DNA of 64,000 nucleotides from CAZYQW01 sp964649825 (GCA_964649825.1 CAZYQW010000051.1:62001-126000); one strand, 5' to 3'; counted from the stretch's first letter, positions 18,455-27,758 are shown. Notes: generated from the letters alone by a model not told the origin. Translations and numbers: made by a program.

Positions 18455-19563
18455 CCACGGAGCCGAGGACGAGGGTACTGATCGTCGACGACTCCGCCGT
18501 CTTCCGGAACGCCGTCCGAACGACGATCGAATCGGATCCGTCGCTCGAGGTCGCCGGCACGGCGCACGATGGGGCGGGCGCGCTCACGATGGTGGAGCGA
18601 CATCGCCCGCAAGTCGTGGTGATGGACGTGGAGATGCCGGGAATGACCGGCATAGAGGCGCTGCGGGAGATGCGCGCTCGCTTCCCGCAGGTCCGCGTGA
18701 TCATGTTCAGCAGCCTGACCCGGCGGGGTGCTGCCGAGACGATCGAGGCGCTCACGTCCGGCGCGGCGGACTACCTCGCGAAGCCGACCGGCGTCTCCAG
18801 TGCGAAGGAGGCGGTCGAGATCCTCAAGGCGGAGCTGCTGCCGCGGATCCGCTCGCTCGACCCCGCCCGGCGCGCCACGATCGTTCCTCCCCCGGCGCAC
18901 ACGGCGGCGGTCGCGCCGCCGGCCGCGTGCCGGAGGAGGACGCCGCGGCCTCGTCCCGCCCAGGTGGTCGCGATCGGCACGTCGACGGGTGGCCCGCGTG
19001 CGCTGTACGACGTGCTCTCTCGCCTGGGCGGCAAGCTGACCGTCCCGATGCTGATCGTCCAACACATGCCGCGGGAGTTCACCGCCCAACTCGCGGCTCG
19101 GTTGGCGTCGGCGGTGTCGTTTCCGGTCCGCGAAGCCGCGGACGGAGAGCCGCTCGAGGCCGGAGTCGCGCTCGTCGCGCCCGGCGGGTACCACATGAGC
19201 GTCGTCGTGAAGGATCGCGAGCGGCGCATCCACCTCGATGCCGGCCCGCCGATCAACTTCTGTCGCCCCTCCGTCGATCCAATGCTCGAATCCGTCGCGC
19301 GGACGTTCGGGCCGAGCGCGCTCGCCGTGATCCTGACCGGGATGGGGAGGGACGGCGCCGACGGCTGTCGGTCGATTCGCGACGCCGGGGGCTGGATCAT
19401 CGTCCAGGACGAGTCGACGTCCGTGGTCTGGGGGATGCCGGGTGCGGTCGCGACGTCCGGATGCGCGGATGAAATCGTGCCGCTGAACCGCGTGGCGGAC
19501 CGGATCGCGACCGCGATCGGGGGAACGGTGTCGAACGACCAGCAACCGACGGGCGTGAGATGA
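18451..19563 (+). CDS. cheB: protein-glutamate methylesterase CheB
   Basis: A 370-residue protein. The receiver domain has D13-D14 and phospho-acceptor Asp59 in VVMDVEMPGMTG. A linker rich in Pro, Ala and Arg (about 145-170) precedes the methylesterase domain. The catalytic serine lies in IGTSTGGPRAL, the histidine in VQHMP and the aspartate region in LTGMGRDGADG. It demethylates receptor glutamyl methyl esters (and deamidates glutamines) for adaptation. ATGA overlaps occur at both ends (with cheY and cheR). Confidence 0.95.
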   Translation: MTTEPRTRVLIVDDSAVFRNAVRTTIESDPSLEVAGTAHDGAGALTMVERHRPQVVVMDVEMPGMTGIEALREMRARFPQVRVIMFSSLTRRGAAETIEALTSGAADYLAKPTGVSSAKEAVEILKAELLPRIRSLDPARRATIVPPPAHTAAVAPPAACRRRTPRPRPAQVVAIGTSTGGPRALYDVLSRLGGKLTVPMLIVQHMPREFTAQLAARLASAVSFPVREAADGEPLEAGVALVAPGGYHMSVVVKDRERRIHLDAGPPINFCRPSVDPMLESVARTFGPSALAVILTGMGRDGADGCRSIRDAGGWIIVQDESTSVVWGMPGAVATSGCADEIVPLNRVADRIATAIGGTVSNDQQPTGVR

Positions 19564-20393
19564 CCACGATGACGGTTTCATCTACCGACTTCGCGACCAT
19601 CCGCGAGCTGGTCCTTCGTGAGACGTCGATCGTCCTCGACGAGAGCCGGAACTACTTGATCGAAGCCCGGCTGACGCCCGTGGCCGCGCAGGCCGGATTC
19701 GCGTCGGTCGGTCACCTCGTCGAAGCGGTCAAGCAGCCTCGCCGGCATGACCTCGTTCGCTGCATCTGCGAGGCGATGACGACGAACGAGACGTTGTTCT
19801 TCCGCGAACCGGCGACGTTCAACGCGATCTCCGCGGCCGTGCTTCCCGAGCTCGTGAAGGCGCGCGCGGCCGAGAAGCAGATTCGCGTCTGGAGCGCGGC
19901 GGCCTCGACCGGACAGGAGGCGTACAGCGCGGCGATGATGCTGAGCGAGCTGAAGCCGTCCCTGGGCGGCGCGTCGCTGCAGATTCTCGGCACCGACTAC
20001 TGCGAGAAGGTGCTCGAGTACGCACGCAAGGGCCAGTACACGCAGATCGAGGTGAACCGCGGTCTCCCGACGTCGCTGATGCTCAAGTACTTCGAGCGCA
20101 GCGGAATCCGCTGGCAGATCAGCGAGCAGATCCGCTCGATGGTGGACTTCCGGCCGTTGAACCTGTGCGCGCCGTTTCCGGTGCTGCCGCGGTTCGACGT
20201 CATCCTGCTGCGAAACGTCCTTATCTACTTCAGTTTGCCGACCCGCAAGACGATCTTCGAGCAGGTCCGACGAGTCCTGCGGCCCGACGGTTACCTGATC
20301 CTCGGTGGTGCGGAGACCGCGATCGATGACGGCGCCGCGTTCCAGCCGAGGCGCTTCGGCGCCGTGACCTTCTATCAAGCTCGACAAGGGTGA
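19560..20393 (+). CDS. cheR: chemotaxis protein methyltransferase CheR
   Basis: A 277-residue SAM-dependent methyltransferase of receptor glutamates. The N-terminal helical domain contains the RNYLIEARLTPVA segment and ICEAMTTNETLFFREP. The Rossmann domain has IRVWSAAASTGQEAYSAAMM (SAM-binding loop, AASTGQE in place of the more common GCSTGEE), LGTDYCEKVLEYARKG and VILLRNVLIYF. Length is standard. It pairs with CheB for adaptation. Confidence 0.95.
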   Translation: MTTMTVSSTDFATIRELVLRETSIVLDESRNYLIEARLTPVAAQAGFASVGHLVEAVKQPRRHDLVRCICEAMTTNETLFFREPATFNAISAAVLPELVKARAAEKQIRVWSAAASTGQEAYSAAMMLSELKPSLGGASLQILGTDYCEKVLEYARKGQYTQIEVNRGLPTSLMLKYFERSGIRWQISEQIRSMVDFRPLNLCAPFPVLPRFDVILLRNVLIYFSLPTRKTIFEQVRRVLRPDGYLILGGAETAIDDGAAFQPRRFGAVTFYQARQG

Positions 20394-20397
20394 GCCA

Positions 20398-20898
20398 ATG
20401 ATCGCCGAACAATCCGGCTCGATGGTGACGGAAATCACGCAGGGAGTCTTCGAGTCCTTCCTCGGGATCGATATCACTCCCCGGGATTCAGAGGGTTCGG
20501 GGGAGTCGTCGTCGCCGGCTCCGCTCGGCGGAGTGACGGTCACGAGCATGGTCCATATCTCGGGAGCCGAGGAGTGCATGACCCTCAGCTTCGAGTGCTC
20601 CGACTCGCTCGCGCGGACGGTCGCGTCGATCATGTTCAGCACGGACCCGGCGGAATGCTCGGAAGAGGAGATCTCCGACGCGATCGGCGAGATCGCCAAC
20701 ATGATCGGAGGGAACCTGAAGTCGACCCTGCACGCGGACGCGTCGCTCTCGTTGCCGTCCGTCGTGAAGGGTGCCGGCTACCAGACGGTCATTCCTCGTT
20801 CGCGCCTGCGCTGTCGCATCGAGTTCGAGTGCGGTACGGAGGTCATTGTCCTGACGGTGTACAGCCCGACCGCCGCGCCGGCGGGATCGGAGGTTTGA
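20398..20898 (+). CDS. cheX: CheX/CheC-type CheY-P phosphatase
   Basis: A 166-residue protein. The single phosphatase helix EISDAIGEIANMIGGNLKS carries the E-x-x-N residues that define the CheC/FliY/CheX active site. The rest is the alternating strand/helix fold of CheX, with a second half rich in beta strands (RCRIEFECGTEVIVLTVY). CheX hydrolyses phospho-CheY and ends the signal. It sits between cheR and a second cheY. CheC-like is possible, but only one phosphatase motif is seen, as in CheX. Confidence 0.82.
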   Translation: MIAEQSGSMVTEITQGVFESFLGIDITPRDSEGSGESSSPAPLGGVTVTSMVHISGAEECMTLSFECSDSLARTVASIMFSTDPAECSEEEISDAIGEIANMIGGNLKSTLHADASLSLPSVVKGAGYQTVIPRSRLRCRIEFECGTEVIVLTVYSPTAAPAGSEV

Positions 20899-20900
20899 AC

Positions 20901-21266
20901 ATGAAGATCCTCGTCGTCGACGACAGTCGCGCCATGCGAATGATCGTGATCCGTGCGCTCAAGGCGGCCGGCTACAGCAGCCACACGTTCCAGGAGGCAT
21001 CGAACGGCCAGGAGGCGTGGAACGCGATCCAGGCGGAGAAGCCGGACCTGATCCTCAGCGACTGGAACATGCCCGAGATGCGAGGCATCGACCTGCTGAA
21101 GAAGATCAAGGAAGCGGGGGTCGAGGTTCCGTTCGGCTTCGTGACGTCGGAGGCGAGCAGCGTCGTCCAACAGGAGGCGACCGACAATGGCGCCTCGTTC
21201 TTCATCACCAAACCGTTCACGAACGAGGCGTTCGAGGACGCGCTCGGGCCCGTGATGGCGAAGTGA
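20901..21266 (+). CDS. response regulator, CheY-like (second copy)
   Basis: A 121-residue single receiver domain. The acidic pair is D7-D8, Asp54 is in LSDWNMPEMRG, the switch Thr/Ser region is in FGFVTSEAS and the lysine is in FITKPFT. It starts 2 nt after cheX. As a second receiver beside a phosphatase it may be the CheX substrate, a phosphate sink, or the true motor-binding CheY; the sequence alone does not decide. Confidence 0.88.
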   Translation: MKILVVDDSRAMRMIVIRALKAAGYSSHTFQEASNGQEAWNAIQAEKPDLILSDWNMPEMRGIDLLKKIKEAGVEVPFGFVTSEASSVVQQEATDNGASFFITKPFTNEAFEDALGPVMAK

Positions 21267-21297
21267 ACGGATCGGGCCGGGTAGAAAGGATCGAACG

Positions 21298-21783
21298 ATG
21301 GCGTCGGCATGCACCGTTCCGGAGTCTGTGGCGATCTCGAGCGTCTTGACGGCGCTCTTCGGACGCGACGTCGAAGTCGAGGAGGCCAACAAGCTGGACC
21401 TCGTCAAGCTGAAGGGGATCATCGCCACGTATCGCGACGCGGATCGTGCGCTCGGCGCGTTCGTCGCGGCCGACCTGGCGGCGGCGGGAGGGATCGCCGC
21501 GGCGCTGTCGCTGTTCCCGCCGCGCGTGGTCAACGAAGCGGTCCAGGCCGGCGCGCTGCCGGACTCGCTGGCAGAGAACCTCCGTGAGGTCCTGAACGTC
21601 GGCAAGCGCTGGTTCGACAGCTCGGATCGCGGGCTCGAGCTCGCGGAGATCCTGTCCGCTCCGGGCGGGGTGACGGGCGAGCTGAGGCCGTACCTCGCGA
21701 ACCCCGCGGCCCGGCTCGACGTCGAGGTGATGATTCGGGGCTACGCTCCGGGTCGACTCACCATCGTCTCCGTCAAGGGTTGA
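21298..21783 (+). CDS. uncharacterised protein linked to the chemotaxis operon
   Basis: A 161-residue soluble protein at the end of the che run, 31 nt after the second cheY. I recognise no catalytic motif. It opens with a helix-strand segment (AISSVLTALFGRDVEVEEAN). A central Ala/Leu-rich helical segment (DLAAAGGIAAALSLFPPRVV) and ALPDSLAENLREVLNV follow. The C-terminal half looks like alternating strands (RLDVEVMIRGYAPGRLTIVS). The overall pattern recalls small CheX/CheC-like or switch-associated folds, but the E-x-x-N motif is absent; ENLREVLNV is only superficially similar. Possibly a degenerate CheX relative or CheY-binding partner (inference). Confidence 0.75.
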   Translation: MASACTVPESVAISSVLTALFGRDVEVEEANKLDLVKLKGIIATYRDADRALGAFVAADLAAAGGIAAALSLFPPRVVNEAVQAGALPDSLAENLREVLNVGKRWFDSSDRGLELAEILSAPGGVTGELRPYLANPAARLDVEVMIRGYAPGRLTIVSVKG

Positions 21784-21930
21784 TCGACCCGCCCGACTCC
21801 TCCCCAATCGACTTCGCCGCCGTCCGGTCGCGCGTGCCCCGGCGGCGCGATCCCGTTCCGACCACCTGGCGGCGTCCCGGGGGCGACCCGCGTTTCCCGT
21901 ACCCACGCCCGAGCCCAGGCTCTACCGGTG

Positions 21931-23403
21931 CTACAGGTAGTCCAGGAGCGACGGTCCTCGGCTGATGCGGGCCGCGACCGCGAGCGCGGTCTCGTAGCCG
22001 CTCTCGGCGTTGCTCAAATCGAGGCTGGCGACGAGGAGATCGGTGTCCTCGAGCTGACCGCGGCGTTCCTCGAGGGCGAGCTCGAACACGGCGAGCGAGT
22101 TGGCGATCCGGTCGAACGACTCGCTGCGTGCACCGAGCTCCGCGAGGCCGCTCAGGACCCCGTCATGGCTGCGGTCGAGCGCGAGCAGACGGGATTGGAC
22201 GCGTTCGACGTAGCCCTGCGACGGGAACCCCGTCTTCCCGAGGAGCTCGTCGCGCAGGCCGATCAACACGTCGAAGACCGTCTCCGTGCCCGGGAACACC
22301 GCCAGCGAGTCGCCGACCCGGTCGACGGAGCTCGTGTCGAGGTGGACCACGCGCCCTTCGCCGTCCTTCAGCAGGTAGTCGCCGCTGAAGGCGAGCGCCT
22401 GGGGCGCCCCCCCTTCGATCGCGATGGTCGCGTCGGCTTGCAGGTCGACGACGCCCTCGAACCCGGGGGCGAGCGCGCTGACGTCGACGTGGACGACCGT
22501 GCCACCGTCCCCGGTGAGCTTCAGGTCGGTCTCGGTGCCGGTGAACGACACCGGCGGGCCGCCGTCGAGCGAGATCGTGGGGCCGCCGGAGAGGGGATCG
22601 TTCAAGACGGTGAGCTTGTGCGCTCCGGCGGGGCCGACGATGGAGTCGTTGGCGCTCGACGCGCCGGGAGCGAGGCCGCTCACGGAGTCGGCGCCGCCGG
22701 CCCCGAGGCCGTCGCCGAACGTCGTCGACACGTGGGTGATGGAGATCTTCTTCGTCCCCACGACGGTGTCGTTCGCGCCCGGGGTCGGCTCGAGTCCGAT
22801 CTGGCTCGCGATCGAGGTCGATCCGCGCTGGTACGTGAGGAACGCGTCCGCGCCGGTGAGGTCGACGTTCTTCACCTCGGCCGGGCCGAGTCGCACCTGG
22901 CGCGCGATGTCGTCGCCGAGGTACGTGACGCCGGCGGTGAACCCCGACGCGGTCGTCTCCTTGAACGGAAGGACGCCGATCTTCGAGCCGGCGAAGATGT
23001 GGCGGCCGTCGAAGTGCGTGTTCGCGCGACCGATGATCTGCTTCAGGATGCCGTCGATCTCCGCGGCCAGCGTGGCCAGGTCGGTCGGGCTCTTCGTGCC
23101 GGCCGCCGCCTCGAGACCGGTGGCTCGGGCCTGGATGATGAGCGACGAGACCTCTTCCAACGTGGCCGACTGGGTGTCCGACGCGAATCGCGCCGACGTG
23201 ACCGACTCGCGCTGCTCGAACGCCTTCGACAGGCTGTTCCTGACGTTGAGCGCGCTCGACGCGGACGCCGTGTCCTCCGACACGAAGAGGATTCGCTTCC
23301 CGGTCGAGATCTGGTTTTGCGCGGCGGCGAGCCGCGCGTAGGCACGCGTCAGGTCGTACTGGATGCGTTCGAACTGGATCAGCGGCGTGATGCGAAACGT
23401 CAC
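21931..23403 (-). CDS. flgL: flagellar hook-filament junction protein FlgL (enlarged)
   Basis: A 490-residue flagellin-like junction protein, clearly longer than the usual 300-320. The N-terminal D0/D1 helices are typical (YARLAAAQNQISTGKRI, the NQI-TGKRI signature), and the C-terminal helix ends ESGYETALAVAARISRGPSL. The extra residues (about 190-380) form a Gly/Thr/Val-rich beta-type insertion, likely exposed. This is the last gene of the minus-strand flg operon, 16 nt after flgK. It converges on the chemotaxis run; the 147-nt spacer shows no strong terminator. Confidence 0.9.
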   Translation of the reverse strand: MTFRITPLIQFERIQYDLTRAYARLAAAQNQISTGKRILFVSEDTASASSALNVRNSLSKAFEQRESVTSARFASDTQSATLEEVSSLIIQARATGLEAAAGTKSPTDLATLAAEIDGILKQIIGRANTHFDGRHIFAGSKIGVLPFKETTASGFTAGVTYLGDDIARQVRLGPAEVKNVDLTGADAFLTYQRGSTSIASQIGLEPTPGANDTVVGTKKISITHVSTTFGDGLGAGGADSVSGLAPGASSANDSIVGPAGAHKLTVLNDPLSGGPTISLDGGPPVSFTGTETDLKLTGDGGTVVHVDVSALAPGFEGVVDLQADATIAIEGGAPQALAFSGDYLLKDGEGRVVHLDTSSVDRVGDSLAVFPGTETVFDVLIGLRDELLGKTGFPSQGYVERVQSRLLALDRSHDGVLSGLAELGARSESFDRIANSLAVFELALEERRGQLEDTDLLVASLDLSNAESGYETALAVAARISRGPSLLDYL

Positions 23404-23419
23404 TTTGGGGCTCCCGGGG

Positions 23420-25741
23420 TCAGATCTGCAGCAACACGTCGTCGAGCGAGTTGAGGACGGACAGGAATCGGGCGGCGGCCTCGTAGGCGGACTGGAACCG
23501 CTCCAGGAGCAGAAGCTCCTCGTCGGGGTTCACGCCCGACTCGGCGTAGCGTTGGGTTTGAAGGGTCAAGAGCACGAGGCCGGTCGCGTCGAGGGACGAC
23601 TCGGCGCCGGCCGCGGCGCTCCCGACCTCCGCCGCGAACGCGTTGTAGAAGCCGTTGATCGACGCTCCGTCGAAGTCGTCGAGCGCAAGGTCGCCGACGG
23701 CGGCGAGGGCGAGGAAGTTCCCGCCGTCGCCGGGGCCGCCGTGCGCCGCGCCCGCCACGAGCTCGGGATGGCCCTCGAGGAGCGCGGAGACGTCGATCGA
23801 GCTGGCGTCGGTCCCTTGGAACAGGGCGTTCAGCCCGAAGGCGGCCAGGATGTCGGACGTGTCGGTGTCGCCCGGGACGGTCAGGTCGAAGTACTGCCCG
23901 GCGCTCCCCTCGACCTCCCCCGGCTCGAACGCCACGAACACGCCCTCGAGGAACTCCAGCGGAGTGCCGGGCTCGTACCCTTCGCCCACGGGCAGCGACG
24001 TCAGGAAGGCGCCGTTCTCGTCGAACACGTCGACGGTCAGGCCGGGCGTCACGCCGATCTCGCCGTCTCCGCTCGGCTTGAACGTGTACGCCTGGGAAGA
24101 CTCGAGGTTGCTCGACCCCGTCACCGTCACCGCGACCGGCACGTCGGTCCCGGTCGCGGACGCCGGCAGCCCCAGTGCGGCGGCGGGAGACCCGACGCCG
24201 TCGGCCACGGCGAGGCTCGAAGCGGAACCGGTCGTGCCGGAGGCGACGACGAGCTTCCCATCGACCACGTTGGCCGTCACGCCGGCGACCTGCGCCGAGA
24301 TCGCGGCGGCGACTTCGGCCGCGGTCGCAGTGGCGATGTTCTGGAAGTCGACCGCGTTGAAGGTGACCGTCTGGGGCGCGCCGCCGTCCACCGCGATCGT
24401 GAGCTGGGAGCCCGGCGCCAGCGCCACCGGGAACGCCGTCGATCCGACGAGCGCGGCGTTTCCGGCGCCGAACGTGCCTCCCTCCACCGGGTTCTGGTCG
24501 AGCCGCTGCGAGAAGTCGAACCCGTAGGCCGAGGTCGAGCTGAGCTTCAACTTGCCGACGCCGTCGATGAACGCGGAGAGCTGCGGGATCGCGTTCAGCG
24601 AGTCCAGCAGGTCCCCGACGGTCTGGCTGCCCGGGCTGATCGTGATCTCGTGACGGGTGACGTCTCCGGTCTCGAGGTGGGTCACCGCGATCGACAGCAC
24701 GCCGTTCTTGATCTCGAACGGGAGCCCCGCGTCCTTGAGAGTCACCTTCAACGGATCGATCCCCGGGGGGATCGACGTGCCGTACGTCGACGAGAGGTTC
24801 TGGAACGGCCCGGTCGCCGGCACGCCGCGCGCGTGGGTGCGGTTCACCTGCAAGATCACGTTTCGCGCCAGCTCGTTCAGGTCGTCCACGCGGTCGTTCA
24901 GGTCGCCGGCGAGGATGCTCCGGAGGCCGCCGAGGCGGCCATCGAAGTTCTTCAGCTCGAGCGACTTTCCCGCCGTGACGCGGAGTCCGACCTCGGTGTC
25001 GATGGAGACGTTGAGCGTCTGGACGGACGCGCCCGACACGACGGTGGCCCCCGCGATCGACACGTTGACGGTGCCGTCCTCGAGGTGCTGAGCCTGCGCC
25101 CCGATCAGCTCGGCCAGCCTCTCGAGCGACGCGCTGCGCAGGTCCTTCAGGTCGCTCGGAGTCGTGCCCACCGCGAGCTGGGTCTGGATCTTGCCGTTCA
25201 GCTCGCTCACCTGGGTGAGGAGCTGGTTCACCTCGCTCACGATCGTCTGGGCGTCGAGGATGCTCGTCGACCGGAGCTGCGCGAAACCCTCGAGCCGCTG
25301 GCGGAACCCGAGCGCGAGCTCGGACGCGGACGAGAGGAAGTTCTGTCGCAGCGTGAGGTCCTCGGGCGTGGTCGCCGCCTCGGTCGCCTTGTTGAACAGG
25401 TCCTGCAGGCGCGCGGAGAGCCCGTTCTCCGTGAGGTCGCCGAGGAGCGACTCGATTTGGTCGAACACCGAGGTCTCGGCCGCGAAGCGCCCGGCGAGGC
25501 CGGCTTCCGTCCGGATCCGCGCGAGCAGCGACTCGTTGACGACGGAGCGGATGTCGACGACCTCGACGCCGGTGCCGAGCTGGGTAAGGCGCGGCCCGAT
25601 GGCGGGGTTGGTCGTCGCCAGGAGCGCGATCTGCCTCGAGTAGCCCGGGGTGTTCTGGTTGGCCAGGTTGTGGCCGATGACGTCCATCACGGTCCGTGCC
25701 GTGATCAGCGCACGTAGACCGGCTCCGAATCCGACTCCCAT
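23420..25741 (-). CDS. flgK: flagellar hook-filament junction protein FlgK (enlarged)
   Basis: A 773-residue junction protein (family usually 450-650). The start GLRALITARTVMDVIGHNLA and NTPGYSRQ are hallmarks of FlgK. A coiled-coil D1 domain and a long Gly/Ala/Val-rich middle region with repeated 'VTVDGGAPQTV'-like beta segments follow. The C-terminus SALNSLDDVLLQI-type helix with ERFQSAYEAAARFLSVLN is typical. The enlarged centre parallels that of flgL, which suggests a thick or decorated hook-filament junction (inference). Confidence 0.92.
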   Translation of the reverse strand: MGVGFGAGLRALITARTVMDVIGHNLANQNTPGYSRQIALLATTNPAIGPRLTQLGTGVEVVDIRSVVNESLLARIRTEAGLAGRFAAETSVFDQIESLLGDLTENGLSARLQDLFNKATEAATTPEDLTLRQNFLSSASELALGFRQRLEGFAQLRSTSILDAQTIVSEVNQLLTQVSELNGKIQTQLAVGTTPSDLKDLRSASLERLAELIGAQAQHLEDGTVNVSIAGATVVSGASVQTLNVSIDTEVGLRVTAGKSLELKNFDGRLGGLRSILAGDLNDRVDDLNELARNVILQVNRTHARGVPATGPFQNLSSTYGTSIPPGIDPLKVTLKDAGLPFEIKNGVLSIAVTHLETGDVTRHEITISPGSQTVGDLLDSLNAIPQLSAFIDGVGKLKLSSTSAYGFDFSQRLDQNPVEGGTFGAGNAALVGSTAFPVALAPGSQLTIAVDGGAPQTVTFNAVDFQNIATATAAEVAAAISAQVAGVTANVVDGKLVVASGTTGSASSLAVADGVGSPAAALGLPASATGTDVPVAVTVTGSSNLESSQAYTFKPSGDGEIGVTPGLTVDVFDENGAFLTSLPVGEGYEPGTPLEFLEGVFVAFEPGEVEGSAGQYFDLTVPGDTDTSDILAAFGLNALFQGTDASSIDVSALLEGHPELVAGAAHGGPGDGGNFLALAAVGDLALDDFDGASINGFYNAFAAEVGSAAAGAESSLDATGLVLLTLQTQRYAESGVNPDEELLLLERFQSAYEAAARFLSVLNSLDDVLLQI

Positions 25742-25756
25742 GGTTCTCCTCCTTCT

Positions 25757-26242
25757 TTAAGCGTGCGAGTCGAGGCGTGAAAGCGACGTGCGGATCGCGG
25801 TGGAGCCCGACTCCGCGAGCGACGACGACACGATGCCTCGAACCGTGGCGATGGCGTCGAGCGAGGATCGAGCGACCGCCGCGTTCTGCATCGACAGCTC
25901 GCGAGCGGCGCGCCGCGTCCGGCGGAGCCGCCGGGTCGGCTCGTGGATCCGTTCCACCTGCTCGGCGGGAAGGTGCTTCATCACCGCGGGAAGCGCGGTC
26001 GACGCCGGAAGCCCCTCGACCTCGAGGAGCTCGAACAACGCGTCTCGACACTCGTACGACACGCGCTTCAGCTCCGAGTAGACCGCGTCGAGCGCTTGGC
26101 TCGCGGCGAGGATGGCGTCGGGCGAGCCGCCGGCGAGCGCCGCGCCCTGCGAGCGCAGCCGCTCGGTGAGCTCCTCCTCGACGTTCAGCGCGATCAGAAG
26201 CTGCTCGCGGAGTCGTTCGACGGTTCGGGAGAGTTCGGTCAC
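25757..26242 (-). CDS. flgN: FlgN-like export chaperone
   Basis: A 161-residue helical protein with an N-terminal coiled coil (LSRTVERLREQLLIALNVEE) and a basic C-terminal helix ending SLSRLDSHA. FlgN chaperones FlgK and FlgL, whose genes follow immediately (15 nt to flgK). Conservation is low in this family, so the call rests on size, all-helical character and position. The start overlaps the flgJ stop (ATGA). Confidence 0.78.
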   Translation of the reverse strand: MTELSRTVERLREQLLIALNVEEELTERLRSQGAALAGGSPDAILAASQALDAVYSELKRVSYECRDALFELLEVEGLPASTALPAVMKHLPAEQVERIHEPTRRLRRTRRAARELSMQNAAVARSSLDAIATVRGIVSSSLAESGSTAIRTSLSRLDSHA

Positions 26243-26622
26243 GTTTCGTTCCTCGATGACTTGCCCTGAGTAATCGCGGCTTCGACCTGCTTCGCGATCG
26301 CCTGGAGGCCGTTCTTGGCGAGCGCGTCGGCGAGAGCGGTCTCCGCCATTCCCCGATAGATGGACGAGCCGGGCCCCGAGCCGAACGGGCCCTCCCCGTC
26401 CTCGGCCACCGAATCGAGCATCTCCTTCACGACCGACTTCAGCAGGACGGCCGTGAACTCGGTCGCCACGCGCCCCGCGTCTCTTTGTTCGACGCTCGGG
26501 CCGCTCGATTGAGCGGTCGGAGTGGAGTTGTTCGCAACCGCCGAGCGCGTGGCCCGTTCCGCCTCGGCGACCACGCGCGGGAGGGGGATGGCGACGTCGC
26601 CGAGGACACGTGAGATCTCCAT
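26239..26622 (-). CDS. flgJ: rod-binding protein, FlgJ N-terminal domain only
   Basis: A 127-residue protein equal to the rod-capping half of FlgJ: RVATEFTAVLLKSVVKEML followed by GSSIYRGMAETALADALA. There is no peptidoglycan hydrolase domain, as in many non-gammaproteobacteria where a separate hydrolase opens the wall. The ATG at 26622 overlaps the flgI stop (TGATG). Confidence 0.88.
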   Translation of the reverse strand: MEISRVLGDVAIPLPRVVAEAERATRSAVANNSTPTAQSSGPSVEQRDAGRVATEFTAVLLKSVVKEMLDSVAEDGEGPFGSGPGSSIYRGMAETALADALAKNGLQAIAKQVEAAITQGKSSRNET

Positions 26623-27728
26623 CAGCGCACCTCGAGGTCGGCGTGCAGCGCGCCCACCTGCTTCATCATCTGGAGGATCGTGATCAGGTCGCGCGGCGTG
26701 GTGCCGAGCGCGTTCAGTGCGGCCGCGAGGTCCTGCAGCGTCGTCGTGTCCGACACGATCGACACGCCGTTGCCGGCGTCGACGGTCGCGTCGAGCTCCG
26801 TCCGCGGGACCGTCGTCGTCGTGCCGGAGGAGAAGGGGGCGGGCTGCGAGACGACGGGGCTCTCGGCCACCGTCACCGTGAGGTTGCCGTGTGCGATCGC
26901 GACCATCGAGATGCGAACGCCGTCGCCCGCGATGATCGTGCCCGTCTTCTCGTTGATGATGATGACGGCACGGACGAACGGCTCGACCGGGATCGACGAC
27001 AGCTCGGCCACGAGCGCGACGAACTGCGAGCGCTCCACGTCGGGCGGGATCGTCACCCTGACCATGGACGGGTCGAGCGTCTTCGCGATGCCGGGTCGGC
27101 TTTCGTTCAGCGCGTCCGTGATCCGGCGCGCGGTCTCGAACTCGGGCCGGCGCAAGCGGAAGTCGAACGTACGGTCGTCGGAGACGAAGCGGCTGTCGAG
27201 GTCGGCCTCGATCGTGGCGCCGCCCACGATCGTCCCGACGGTGGGGTGGTTCTGGGTGACGCTCGACGCGGCCCCCGCCGCCTGGAAGCCGCCGATCGCC
27301 ACGGGACCCTGCGCCACGGCGTAGACGTTTCCGTCGGCGCCGGCCAGCGGTGTGAACAGGAGGGTCCCGCCGAAGAGGCTCTTCGCCCCGCCGGTCACCG
27401 CGATCGACACGTCGATCCGATCGCCCTCGCGCGCGAACGGCGGCAGCACGGCCGTCACGATGACGAGGGCCGCGCTGCCGTCCTTCAGGTCTCCCGCGGC
27501 GATGTTCAGGCTCTGCTTCTGCAGCAGGTTCTGCAGCGCCTGACGCGTGGCGCGCGCGCTGTCGCCGGTTCCGTTCAGGCCGACCACCAGTCCGGTGCCC
27601 AGGAGCGCGTTCGTGCGCATCCCTTTGACGTCGGCGACGTCGCCGATGCGGACCGCCGGGCGCGCCGGCGCCGCGGGCGCGAGGGCCGAGGCCTGGAACA
27701 GGAGCGAGAGCAGGAGGATCGGGGCCAC
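26622..27728 (-). CDS. flgI: flagellar P-ring protein FlgI
   Basis: A 368-residue periplasmic ring protein around the rod in the peptidoglycan layer. A cleavable signal peptide (MAPILLLSLLFQASALAPAA) is followed by RIGDVADVKGMRTNALLGTG and GLVVGLNGTGDSA, all diagnostic. The end LQDLAAALNALGTTPRDLIT with a final MKQVGALHADLEV is canonical. Presence shows a peptidoglycan-containing cell with a Gram-negative-type basal body. Confidence 0.96.
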   Translation of the reverse strand: MAPILLLSLLFQASALAPAAPARPAVRIGDVADVKGMRTNALLGTGLVVGLNGTGDSARATRQALQNLLQKQSLNIAAGDLKDGSAALVIVTAVLPPFAREGDRIDVSIAVTGGAKSLFGGTLLFTPLAGADGNVYAVAQGPVAIGGFQAAGAASSVTQNHPTVGTIVGGATIEADLDSRFVSDDRTFDFRLRRPEFETARRITDALNESRPGIAKTLDPSMVRVTIPPDVERSQFVALVAELSSIPVEPFVRAVIIINEKTGTIIAGDGVRISMVAIAHGNLTVTVAESPVVSQPAPFSSGTTTTVPRTELDATVDAGNGVSIVSDTTTLQDLAAALNALGTTPRDLITILQMMKQVGALHADLEVR

Positions 27729-27758
27729 CGTGGGTCTCCGGGGAGAGGGCAGTCAGAG

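Noticed and set aside
21922..21940. CTACC / GGTAG inverted repeat at the flgL end as terminator
   Set aside because: Only 5 bp with a 9-nt loop and no U-tract, and it overlaps the flgL stop codon.
21780..21965. 61-residue frame after the chemotaxis run
   Set aside because: Pro/Arg/Ser-rich, overlaps the flgL end, with no homology signal or ribosome binding site.
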